Shown: one piece after another, positions 1-9,663 of the stretch
Position numbering within the stretch: position 1 is the stretch's first letter
Layout of the letters: the number at the start of each line of letters is the position of its first letter
Origin: Leishmania infantum JPCM5
Lineage: Eukaryota; Euglenozoa; Kinetoplastea; Trypanosomatida; Trypanosomatidae
Assembly (NCBI RefSeq): GCF_000002875.2
Contig: NC_009410.2
Span: 758,492 to 822,491 of the forward strand
DNA: 64,000 nucleotides
Direction of reading: 5' to 3'
Made by a program: the position numbers and the translations under genes
The notes under the pieces: model-generated
What the model was told of the DNA's origin: nothing
Databases searched by the model: none
The model's input: the letters and a program-made list of their open reading frames with translations, nothing else

Positions 1-2
1 TG

Positions 3-2528
3 CTAGTGTATCCTGCCGAATCAGCGCTGCCGGCCCCTTCCTATTCGCCTTGTGGCGCCTCAGACACGCTTCTTACACCGTTGCTGCGTGGCCAGTCGGC
101 CAAATCAGCCGTTGCGGCTGGCAGCTCTCCTCGCCACAATGGCCTACTTTGTGAGGTCGATCGTGCCGAGGATTTCGAAGACACTATCATCATCAGTCCT
201 GCCGCTGCCGCACGAGAGCGAGCACCCGCACCGCCAACACTGCTAGCACTGCAGCCCCTGCCGCCGATGTCCTCGCCACGCGCTCTTCCTCAGGCATCGA
301 CGTATGCTGGCTTCTACTCGGCTATGGCGGCACGCACACAACAGCTGGAAGAGCAATGCTCCAGCTATTACCGCGAACACGTGAAGCACGCGGCCAAGCT
401 GCAGATTGCACAGGTGTGGGCCCGAGAGGTGCAGCCGTGGTTCGAGAAGGTTGTGCATCGCGGCTTCTTCCAGCATGTGATTCTCCGGCTTGACGCGCTG
501 AATCGACGGGTGGTTCGGCTGTGTCGGCGGTTGGCGCTGGATCGACCTCAGTACATACCAAGCCGCCAGTGCACAATTCCGATAAGAAGGGGCATGTGTG
601 CGCACGGTCAGATGGTGGGCGAGGAGGGACATCTCCACGGCCGCCAACCGCACTCACAGTGTTGCCCCCATCTCGCGGGGGGCGTGTGCAACCGAGGGCA
701 AACAAATGGATTACGTGGCGTCAATGGACAAGTCCGCTCAGCCAGCGACGATGGCGGAGAGGGACAAGCGGCACAGAAGTGTGGCTGCACAGCAGAGGCC
801 ACGAGCCTTTCGGCGCCGCCGAGCCAACAGGGACGCACCAGCGATGCTGCTCTCAAGCTTGACAGCGCGGATGGCAACAACCACCCCATGTGCTCTCTTT
901 GGCGCCAGTACATTCAGATGGTGTCGCAGCCAGACGCTCTGGACGACGAGCATCGTCAGGCGGGCGAAGAGAGCCACAGCCCACCGTCGCCGCTACTGCG
1001 CACGCCTCGCTCTCTCCGACATGTGTGGCATGTCACCATGGAGGGCTTGACCAGCAGCGATGCCGGCGCAGTCAGCGACTCGATGACCGCGGAACCCCCT
1101 AACGCTCTGCCCGCCGCCGACAGCGTCTCCGTCGGCGATGTGATGCCGCACCCAGGCTGCCGACTGCACCAGCGCGGCCACATCGATGCACTTGTGCGAA
1201 ACCTCAGCGACCTTGTGAGGCGACGCGCCTCACTTCACCTGCCACTGCCTCCTCAGCAGTCGACACTGCGGCTCTGCAACCATGATGAGCACGAGCATGA
1301 GGTGGGTTGTCACGACGGCCGCGATGACGCTGCTGGCGATGGGCGTCGTGGTGCGACTGCCCTTGTGCGAGAACGTCTGCCATTGGACACGGGCTCTCCC
1401 CCTGTCGCCCTCCACCACTCTCATCTGTGTGTACTGCTTTGCTGCGCGATGCAACTCTGCTCTCTGGCGCAGCTGTGCAACGCGATCCGCGCAGGTCAAC
1501 CTCTGTGCTACGTAACACCGCCACCTCAACTTGCTTATGATGCTGACGTGGGTGGTTGCTCTGGTGACGACAACGTCGCAGATGACGGCATCGGCGGTGT
1601 GGAGGTGGTGCATATCGGTCCGCACGAGCCGATGACTGTGTCGGCAAGGGCCACGGATGGCCCTTTCACATGCCAACGCACGTGTGAAGGACAGATTGCG
1701 GAGGCCTTGGCAGCGGTCTACCACACCGTGCCCTGTCTGCTCTCGCAGTTGAGCCTTGCACTTCAGAAGCGAAGGGGTGGCGCCGAGTACAGCGGCAATG
1801 CGCAGCGGGAAGAAAGGAGCGAAGTAGCGGCTTCCGAAACGGATGAGGCCACTGGATCGAAACCGTGTGCGGCGTCGGCGGAAGAGGACCGCTTTTGTGT
1901 GACGAACAGCGCCGCAGATGCTGGTGCTGGAAAGGATAGCGCCACTGGCGCCGCTCTTTGGCCAACCGTGGGAGACGCGGCCCGTGACCGTGACGCCTTT
2001 GTTCGGCGGTGGCTTTCGCTCGCGTCGTCGTTGCTCACCACCGAGTTGCCGCCGCCAAGCACCCCACTCACCGAGGTGCCTTCAGTTTACGCCCGTGTAC
2101 TGCGTGTTGGGTCCTTGTTCCGCTCTCTCCTGGATGCCGCTGAGGATGAGTGTGACGAGAGGCTTCTACAGCCTGCTGCAGGAGCAGCTTCCGCGGTGTT
2201 GTCCCCAACGACAACGACTCCTCTCACTACCGCGCGAGCGGATGTATCCACCTTGGCGACACATGAGATTCACGTTGCACAACGCAACACCACTGCAGCC
2301 CATCGTATTGCTCGTGCTGTTCCCGCTTCATCGATTCCGCTCGCGGCGACGACTCGGGTGAGCACGTTGCGCCAGATGGAGCTGCAGACGCGTCAGCAAT
2401 GGCAGTCCATGGAGACGAGTCTCTCCGTCGCCCGTTCCATGGCAGCGGCGGCCCTCAAGCGGGCTGCACCCAGCGACGACGAGGCGGGCGATGTAGCGGT
2501 CTTGCGAGCGCCGATGCCGCTTGCTTGA
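3..2528 (+). CDS. Unrecognised protein, 5' partial (start lies before the window)
   Basis: The frame is open from the first complete codon at position 3 and ends at a TGA at 2526-2528, giving at least 841 residues. I treat it as 5' partial: the codons before the first in-frame ATG (267) already have the Ala/Pro/Ser-rich composition of the rest. A start at 267 (about 754 residues) cannot be excluded. I recognise no family. A Gln/Glu-rich, probably helical stretch follows the 267 ATG (MAARTQQLEEQ, then REHVKHAAKLQIAQVWAREV), and another helical stretch lies near the C-terminus (TLRQMELQTRQQWQSMETSL). The middle is Ser/Ala/Gly-rich with scattered Cys and His and looks largely disordered. There is no signal peptide or clear membrane segment in the visible part. 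It is the first gene of a co-directional + strand series. Confidence 0.8.
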   Translation, partial: LVYPAESALPAPSYSPCGASDTLLTPLLRGQSAKSAVAAGSSPRHNGLLCEVDRAEDFEDTIIISPAAAARERAPAPPTLLALQPLPPMSSPRALPQASTYAGFYSAMAARTQQLEEQCSSYYREHVKHAAKLQIAQVWAREVQPWFEKVVHRGFFQHVILRLDALNRRVVRLCRRLALDRPQYIPSRQCTIPIRRGMCAHGQMVGEEGHLHGRQPHSQCCPHLAGGVCNRGQTNGLRGVNGQVRSASDDGGEGQAAQKCGCTAEATSLSAPPSQQGRTSDAALKLDSADGNNHPMCSLWRQYIQMVSQPDALDDEHRQAGEESHSPPSPLLRTPRSLRHVWHVTMEGLTSSDAGAVSDSMTAEPPNALPAADSVSVGDVMPHPGCRLHQRGHIDALVRNLSDLVRRRASLHLPLPPQQSTLRLCNHDEHEHEVGCHDGRDDAAGDGRRGATALVRERLPLDTGSPPVALHHSHLCVLLCCAMQLCSLAQLCNAIRAGQPLCYVTPPPQLAYDADVGGCSGDDNVADDGIGGVEVVHIGPHEPMTVSARATDGPFTCQRTCEGQIAEALAAVYHTVPCLLSQLSLALQKRRGGAEYSGNAQREERSEVAASETDEATGSKPCAASAEEDRFCVTNSAADAGAGKDSATGAALWPTVGDAARDRDAFVRRWLSLASSLLTTELPPPSTPLTEVPSVYARVLRVGSLFRSLLDAAEDECDERLLQPAAGAASAVLSPTTTTPLTTARADVSTLATHEIHVAQRNTTAAHRIARAVPASSIPLAATTRVSTLRQMELQTRQQWQSMETSLSVARSMAAAALKRAAPSDDEAGDVAVLRAPMPLA

Positions 2529-5072
2529 TTGCTATTATTCTCTCGCGTCTGTGCTCTTTGCTCTCGCACACCATTTGGACTGGCTGATCTCGCCTTTTAC
2601 CTTTCCTCTCTTCCCCCCCCTCGTGGGGGCCATCCTTCTCACTCCTTCTCCTGCTCCTCCAGTGCTGCTATCAAGCGCGTATCCGCTCGAAAACTCGAAT
2701 AAAGCGAAGCAGAAAAAGCGTATCACCCTCACCGCGGAGTTGTTTTACCCGTTGTTGCGCTCATAGTGATAAGTCTCATGGGATAGGTGAATAACCTCGT
2801 CATTCTCGCCCCTTCCCCCCTCCCCCACCCTACCTGCCTTCGAGAGCGCGCGCATCTCGCCGCTTTCTTTCTCCATGCCTCTCCGCTCACTCTGCTCCTT
2901 GTCCCTGTCCACATGTACACGCGACTGATCCAACGCCTCATAGTTTTACATCCAGCACTTTTGACTGGGCGCACACCTCTCTTATTCTCCCGCTGTCTCT
3001 CTCTCTCTCTACCGGGCTGTCGCCGCTCGCCACCACTACCTCTGGCGTCGCGGCTGTTGGCAGCCGTCATCACTCTGTTTCTCCCCCTCAGCCCCACCGC
3101 GTCTGCAGGGCAACCGCGGCGCTTTATCTTGTGTGCCTGCGTGTGAGTGCGTCTGCTCGGCTATCCGTCTTATCGCGCTCTCTGTGCCCACACACGCACA
3201 CACACATACACTTAAGGACACCTCTCTTTTTCGTTTGCTGTTGCTGCTGCCCCCCTTTCCCCCTCCCCTTCTCCCCCTCGGCCCTCCCGCCATATCTGCT
3301 TCTCGTTCGCCGCGGCTGTGCGTGTCTGCGTGTGTGCACGCGTTGTCGTGCTCGTAACGCCACCATTGTAACGGGTGATTTTCCTTTGAGAAGCGGAAGA
3401 GAGAGGTGAGGTGAGGTGAGGCTACGCATCGGCGCCCGTGCACACGCACGCAGTGTGGGGATTGCTGGAGGCATCGGTCACGCTTGCACTGAAGAACACA
3501 GAGGGAGACCAAGAGGGCGACGCATCATTGGAGTTGAAAGTGGCTTCATTGCAAGGTAGGTCGGTCACGAAGGTCTTCGCAGAGACGCCGGTGTTGCACG
3601 TGGCAGCCCTCTTTCTTCACCATTGGCATCTCTGTCCTCGTTCTCCACCTCGCTCTGCGGCCGTTCTCACCGCCAGCTTCCTTTTCGTCATCCCTGCCTG
3701 CAACTTGCGACCCTTCTTCTGCCTTCCCGGCGTGAGGAGAAGGGCAACAACATAGTAGGCGAAATTTCAACCCCCGCCTTACGTGTGTGTATGTACGTGA
3801 GCGTGGGCCTTCCGTGAACGGTAGCAGGGGCAAACCACAGCAACAAGAGGCAAGAGGAGGAGGACGCGGCTTTCTGCGGATCGGAGAATACGACTACTAA
3901 TAAGATACACACACTGACACAGACACACACAGTCACATACAGGGGGGCACGCACATCCCTCTCCTTCCCTCTGCTCCTCCTTTGCGGGCTTGAAAAGGAG
4001 TGCTGCGCTGAGAGCACCGACCACACGTGACATCCGCTGCCGAGTTAGACCTTTTCGTCTTCTCTCCCCTTCATATCCTCACGTGTGTCGGTTCCTGTGT
4101 TGCTTCGTGCCCTTTCGTTGCTTCTCTTCTTTTCAAAGGTTGGCGTGCACGCATGTGTGTGCATGCGAGTGTGCGTGCGCTTGTCAGGTATGCCCGTGTA
4201 TGCCTTTCTTTGCCTGTGCAGCACATCTGTGACGCGTTTTCTTCCATTCCCTCCTGCACGGCTTGCTTTTTTCTGGCGCGCGCCAAGAGAGGACTTGGTT
4301 AGGGTTCGGGTCTGGCACACGCGTCAAGAAGTTCCGTAATACGCAGCGCGCGCGCACACACACACCCCTGCGCACACAGACGTGCGCACGGCACACAGCA
4401 ACGCGAGGCACACGCTTCGTCTTCTTTCTGCTGCTTTGTTGTGTCTCTGCTTCTCTGTGCGCTCATCACGGATCGCCAGCGAGACGCAGCAACAGGAGAA
4501 ACACGAACGAAGACAGAGGAAGACGAGGGCTGGCGTTCGTGGATTGTGCGCACGTGCGTGCATACACATAGGTACTGCAGAGCGTGTCCTATCGGATGAG
4601 GTTAGGCACAGCGCTGAGTTGCTCGTCCGCCTTGAACATATATCCGCCTACCTTTTGCTGTACTCGCGTGCTCCGACGAAGAAAGGACCAGTGCGGTGCG
4701 GCGCGAGGGGAAGCTGTAAAGCAAGCAGAGTCGAGAATTCAGTACCTCCCCCTCCCCTTTATCCTTATTTCGTTCGCTCGCTCGCTCTCTTTGCCCTCAC
4801 GCTGAGCACAGTGGCCTTGGGTGACGGTTGTGTTCTTGCATTCTTCATCCTTTTCGTGTGCGCGCTCACTCTTCTTGCGCTTCCGTGTGCGTGTGTGTGT
4901 CAGTCTTACCTGCGCATTCTCTTTGTTCGCCCGCCTGCGCTTCGTTTTTTTTTTCCGTTACCTCTCTTCGCCCTTGCCGCTCTCTCTCTCTCGATTGCTC
5001 GCTGTTGTCTGCCCGCCCTGCCGCGTAGTCGCGGGGAACGGAAAGTTGCACGTGCTAGACAGGTGGACTGTA
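2529..5072 (+). other. Intergenic region: 3' UTR and 5' UTR, no gene seen
   Basis: This 2.5-kb stretch is rich in C/T runs and CA/TG repeats. The open frames in it translate to Cys/Leu/Ser/Pro or Arg/His-rich strings typical of pyrimidine-rich UTR. A small GAGGT-type tandem lies at about 3403-3421. A single TTAGGG near 4299 is not an array. The last 130 bases hold the polypyrimidine tract and splice acceptor of the next gene. Confidence 0.7.
4941..5028 (+). promoter_or_regulatory. Predicted trans-splice acceptor for the 5073 gene
   Basis: A T10 run and a long C/T tract are followed by an AG at 5027-5028, 44 bases before the ATG at 5073. This matches the polypyrimidine tract plus AG arrangement that directs spliced-leader addition in trypanosomatids. 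The exact AG is inferred. Confidence 0.5.
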
Positions 5073-8000
5073 ATGGGGTGTAAAAGCTTCAAAGGTCGAC
5101 TGGGCCCGCTGAACCGCGGCGACGACGGTGACCCGAATGATCAGCTGCCAAGTGGAAAGAAGGGCAAGGCGCTCAATAACTTCAACGGCGTGGCTTTTCG
5201 TGGCTTTGGCGTTGGCGCCCCCGCGCACAACAACGGCAAGGCAGGCGGCAACAGCATCGCGGCGTTCCGCCCTGATGGTGAGACGGCCAATGCATACTAC
5301 AAGTATGTCATGGAGCTGCGCCGTGTCGCGGTGGCGCAGGGCATTCTGCCATCCGTGACCGACGACGCTATCGTCGCACTGGATGCGACAGGCGACAAAG
5401 ACGGCACGCTGGCAGGAACTAAAGGCGCGACTGACAAGGCGTTTCACCGCAGCACGAATGATGACTCGACGAACGCCAGCGGCCAGCACGTCAGTCCGCC
5501 GGCGCGGACACTGACGGTTTATCAGCTCCAACCGCTAGCCGGCGACACGTGTATCGCGAAGGGCATGTACAGCGAGGTTCACCTTGCGCACCTCTCCGTT
5601 TTTACTGGGCTCTCGGAGGAGACGGTGAACGCGACTTTGCCGCGGAATGCCCCGGCACGGCGAGGCAACACCGACGGTGCGGCCGCCTGCGCTGCCGGCC
5701 GTGATCGCTCCTCCTTCAGCTTTGGAGGGGACGTGAACTCGACAAAGAGCCTCAACTCCGGCCGCGACATCATCGACGCCACCTCTGCCCATGACGCCAA
5801 CACGATCGTTGGACCGGTTTCCGCCCCCGCTGCGACACCGACGGTTGCTCCGACCTGCGCAGCTGTGGCGCACTACATCATAGCAATGAAAGAGTTTTTC
5901 CTGCACAGCGGCTACACCTCTAGCTTTGTGCTGGAGCAGGTCTGCCTCGAGGTGCGACGGTGGGCGCGGCTGTCGACGTACTGCCCGCGCCTCCTCCGCT
6001 GCTACCAGCTGGAGTACGTCTTTGCTGACGGCATCTTCATGACTGTGCCAGAGGCATCGTACCAGTTCTTTCCCGGACGGGAAAACCACGGCGGCAATGG
6101 TGGCGCGGCTGCTGGCGGGCTCTCCGCTTCCGGTAATCTCGCCACAGGCACCGCTGGTCGTGCAGAGGATCACAGGAAGCCGCTCTCTGGCAGCGGCGCC
6201 CACCTACTTGCCAGTCTTTTGAATCGCCACTCGCACTCCAGTCCGAAGTCGCAGCAGCAAAACGCGGTCGGTGGCACACCGCGCAAACTGCGCTTGTATC
6301 TCGAGTACGCCAAGCATGGCACTCTGCGTGGGTTCCAGGTAAAGGAGATGCCGTCGCGCTTTGAGAGAAGGCGGCTGCATGAGCTGACCGCGCGCGCCTA
6401 CATGCGAGACGTCCTCCTGGCGCTTCTGCAGATGCACGACAGGGGCGAGATGCAGTACGATCTGTGCGCCAAGGCCGTCTTCCTTCACAGGCCGATTCAG
6501 AGTGTCTACTACACGTACTTTCCTGCCTACATTTCCGACCTGCCGACCGGCGACTTGACGAGTGTGACGCCGGCGCAGCTGGGCAAGGCGCTGGGGTTGC
6601 TGGACCCGCCGCCGGGATCACTGGACCTGCATCGGGCACCGCCGCTGACGAGCGACAGCACCAGCCAGAAGCGAAAGAATTTTGAGAATGAGCCGATTAA
6701 CGGCACCCCGTCGCCGTTGTTGAAGCACCGCCGTGGCGTTCTTGGCGAGCAGCGGAAAAACACGTCGTCCTCGGTTCAGCGCACCGGCAAAGCAGCCGGC
6801 GTCGAGGCCCACCGGACGCACAACGTCTCCATGCTGGCGCATAACACCAGCTGTATGCCGCAGGTGCCTGCGATGGATGCCAACCCCAAGGAGAGCAACG
6901 AAACCTTGGGTGGGCAAGGTATGGCAGCCGTCCAGGCCTGCGAGCAGCGGAACGGTAACACGGTCACAATAGAGAGTGGAAACACTGCTGAGGTGGCCCA
7001 CGACAACAACGCTTCCTTCACGAGTGTCCAGGAGGTCGGCTCGTACGAGTCACCGTTACGGGCAGCGTCCATGACCGAAACCGGCTTTCGCGGGGGCCTG
7101 GTGGCCTCCGGTAGCCCGTCGACGACACACGCGAGCTCCGGCACCCACACGCTGAGCAAGCAAAACAGGGCCAATAGTGTGAGCGCCTTTGGCATATCCG
7201 AGGCGAGCGGCGACGACGGCACCCACCAGCTCCGCTTACATGAGACTTACCTCCGTTTTATGAGCGAGTTCGAGTTCATGCACACCCACGAGGGCGACGG
7301 CTTGCCCTTTCCGTCCCCGCACGACGGAGTGCGTGGCCAGGCGGATGCAGAGATGCTTGCGTCAACAATGGCATCAGAGGAGGCACTCAAGGCGCCGCCG
7401 ATGCGGGTGGTGCCGCTGCAGAACACGAGTCTCGGCGGCGTTGCGATCTTGTCGCCGGACCACTACGTCGTGAAGCCCATCGAAACGCCGCTGCACGACT
7501 TACGCGGCCGCCTCCCCATTCTCCTTCCACCATCCACCACTCACGCCGCTTTCTTCTGCGGGGGCCCGCAGCACCAGCGGCAGGTCACGCATAAGTCGCC
7601 GAGCTCTTCCGCCCCGATGGTGGTTGGGAGTCCCTCTACCGAGCCGTTTTGCGCGCCGCAGACTCTGAGCTCTGGGACGACAAAGCTGGACGCTGTCGGC
7701 TCGCTTGGCCGTTGCCGCGGCGGCGCGCCGCTGGTGAAGCTGAATCACACCTCACTGATCCGTCGCGCCTTGGGCTTCGCTGACTCTAGACGGCTAGAAG
7801 ACGTTCCAGTGCACAAGTACGTGACTGTCACGCATGCGGCACCAGAGGTGCTGCACCGTCGCCTATTCTCGACCGCGAGCGACATCTACGCCTTTGCCAT
7901 GACCTTTGTCGAGCTTGTTTCGGATGGAGGTGTCATTATGGAGGAATGTCTGCCAGCGAATCTGCCCAAGCCTCTGACGCGTCGCGACAAGGACATGTAC

Positions 8001-8390
8001 GACGCTCGCCTAAGCGAGAATCTCAATAAGTGGTACCAGGCCCGCATCACTGCTCTGCTACATAACCACGACGCCGCCGGCAAGAAGGAGCGGCCAGAGT
8101 CCGCGTCGCCGCACGCCGGGTCGATTGCGGTGCGCCTGCCGCCTCACCTCTCGGATGAGTGCAAGAAGATGCTACGCTGGTGCCTGCAGCCCGATCCCGC
8201 AAAGCGCCCCACCGCCGCGGAGCTGCTTCGATCTCGCTACTTCATGCTGGGTGACTGGATCGCGGCACCGTCGGTGGCCGAAGCCGAGGGTAAGACAGTG
8301 CAAATGCCCGAAGCACCGTGGATGCCCTCGATCAGCTTCGACGCCGCAGCGAAAGCAGCCGGCCTTCCGGTACTCTCTGCGAAGCGATAG
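5073..8390 (+). CDS. Protein kinase-like protein, predicted pseudokinase, probably N-myristoylated
   Basis: 1105 residues. The frame is open further upstream, but that part reads as pyrimidine-rich UTR; the first ATG (5073) begins MGCKSF. Gly2 with Cys3 suggests myristoylation plus palmitoylation and membrane attachment, although residue 6 is Phe rather than the favoured Ser/Thr. A kinase fold is visible in pieces: a loop-like KGMYSEVHLA near 164, the beta3 Lys in IAMK (about 273), a hinge LRLYLEYAKHG, then MQYDLCAKAVFL at 460-471 where HRDLKPEN is expected. Asp463 is kept, but His, Arg, Lys and Asn are lost. YISDLP (486-491) replaces DFG. An intact APE (923-925), SDIYAFAM and DPAKRP follow. 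About 430 low-complexity residues separate DLP from APE, and about 100 separate the loop from beta3. Inferred: a regulatory or scaffold pseudokinase, possibly with residual nucleotide binding. Confidence 0.85.
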   Translation: MGCKSFKGRLGPLNRGDDGDPNDQLPSGKKGKALNNFNGVAFRGFGVGAPAHNNGKAGGNSIAAFRPDGETANAYYKYVMELRRVAVAQGILPSVTDDAIVALDATGDKDGTLAGTKGATDKAFHRSTNDDSTNASGQHVSPPARTLTVYQLQPLAGDTCIAKGMYSEVHLAHLSVFTGLSEETVNATLPRNAPARRGNTDGAAACAAGRDRSSFSFGGDVNSTKSLNSGRDIIDATSAHDANTIVGPVSAPAATPTVAPTCAAVAHYIIAMKEFFLHSGYTSSFVLEQVCLEVRRWARLSTYCPRLLRCYQLEYVFADGIFMTVPEASYQFFPGRENHGGNGGAAAGGLSASGNLATGTAGRAEDHRKPLSGSGAHLLASLLNRHSHSSPKSQQQNAVGGTPRKLRLYLEYAKHGTLRGFQVKEMPSRFERRRLHELTARAYMRDVLLALLQMHDRGEMQYDLCAKAVFLHRPIQSVYYTYFPAYISDLPTGDLTSVTPAQLGKALGLLDPPPGSLDLHRAPPLTSDSTSQKRKNFENEPINGTPSPLLKHRRGVLGEQRKNTSSSVQRTGKAAGVEAHRTHNVSMLAHNTSCMPQVPAMDANPKESNETLGGQGMAAVQACEQRNGNTVTIESGNTAEVAHDNNASFTSVQEVGSYESPLRAASMTETGFRGGLVASGSPSTTHASSGTHTLSKQNRANSVSAFGISEASGDDGTHQLRLHETYLRFMSEFEFMHTHEGDGLPFPSPHDGVRGQADAEMLASTMASEEALKAPPMRVVPLQNTSLGGVAILSPDHYVVKPIETPLHDLRGRLPILLPPSTTHAAFFCGGPQHQRQVTHKSPSSSAPMVVGSPSTEPFCAPQTLSSGTTKLDAVGSLGRCRGGAPLVKLNHTSLIRRALGFADSRRLEDVPVHKYVTVTHAAPEVLHRRLFSTASDIYAFAMTFVELVSDGGVIMEECLPANLPKPLTRRDKDMYDARLSENLNKWYQARITALLHNHDAAGKKERPESASPHAGSIAVRLPPHLSDECKKMLRWCLQPDPAKRPTAAELLRSRYFMLGDWIAAPSVAEAEGKTVQMPEAPWMPSISFDAAAKAAGLPVLSAKR

Positions 8391-9663
8391 CTTACACGCT
8401 CACAGATGGACGGAAGCTGCCGGAAAGCTGTGTGTGGCGGTGGTGGTGGTTGGGGTGTGCGTGTGGGGGGAATCGCAAACCCGACGCGTGTGATTTTCGT
8501 TCGTCCCGCTCCCGACTCCTTTCCCGACTACCCAACGGAGCACCGTCTGCGCTTTTTGTACTGGCATGCTCGTGTGGGCACTCGCCGCTGTTTCCTTCCT
8601 TACTCTCCTCAAGGCCTCTTCAGGTGTCGTATGGCTCATTATCCCCCACACCCCACGGGCCGATAGCATCTTTGTGTTCCTCCGGGCTCCCACCCTGCCT
8701 CCTCCCTTTCACTACGTTTCTCTCACCCCTCCCCCACTCCTCCGGGTCGGGCCCTTGCTTGCGTGCTCCTTTTTCTTTGCGTCGGATATTGTTTTGCGTT
8801 TTGTTTCGTCGTTGTGTTTGCACACGTATGCCGTCGGATTCTCTTGCCAGCCGATGAGACACATTCACCCCATACAGACATGCCTACACACAGAAGCCAC
8901 GCGCGTTTGCGCGTATCTGTGCTCCGTCGGGATAAAGGAGCGCACTCTTCTCCATTCCCCCAATCCGCCCATCCGCGCCCCAAACCCCTCTCTGCTCTCG
9001 CCTCCCTCTGCTACGAGACGGTCGAAGAAAAGCATGAGCAGACATCCCCCTCTCCCCACACATACACGGAGGCCTCACCTTCTTTCTATGCGTGCATGCG
9101 TGCAGGCACCCTCTGTCTCCCTCGCTTTTGTTTTACCCGGCGCCTCGTAGAGATGAGATGAGGATCCCCATGCACGACACACGCACACCACGGTACTAGA
9201 AGAGGGCAAAACAGGAGGGGGAGGGGTGGGGGAGACGACGACGAAAAGAGACGACACACACACATGTGGCAAAGAAGTGAAGGGAGCTCAGTAGTCGACT
9301 TTGTCGATGGCGCGCATCGCCCACTCGATATGGTGCGATGCGCGTGAGACGCGCCGATTAGCTCGTAGCGAGCTGCGCGGTGGCGCGGCACACTCACACA
9401 CACGGACAACAATACACAGGCAGGCTTGTCTGTGAGCTCTCTATCTCTGCCTTGGCCTTTCCTTTCCCACCCCCTGCACTACCCCTTCGCTCCTCTTCCT
9501 CTCCCTCCGCCACACCATTGCATCAACTGCATCATGGGCAGCACACACACATACACACACACACACACGCAAATATACCCCAAAGGAGGAGAATCCCTCT
9601 TGCGCTCGTAGTTATTCTGGACATTTCAAGAATCAGAGACGGCGCGTGTATGTGTGTTGTTTC
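8391..9663 (+). other. Intergenic region, no gene seen
   Basis: 1.27 kb of UTR-like sequence, first G/T-rich (GTGGTGG-type repeats near 8436), then strongly pyrimidine-rich, with CA repeats at about 9541-9569. The open frames are short and of UTR composition. Confidence 0.65.
9430..9541 (+). promoter_or_regulatory. Predicted trans-splice acceptor for the Ulp1-like gene
   Basis: A C/T-rich tract (about 9437-9511) is followed by its first downstream AG at 9540-9541, roughly 120 bases before the ATG at 9664. Confidence 0.45.

Noticed and set aside
4293..4305. TTAGGG hexamer suggesting a telomeric repeat
   Set aside because: Only one unit; interstitial telomeric arrays have many.
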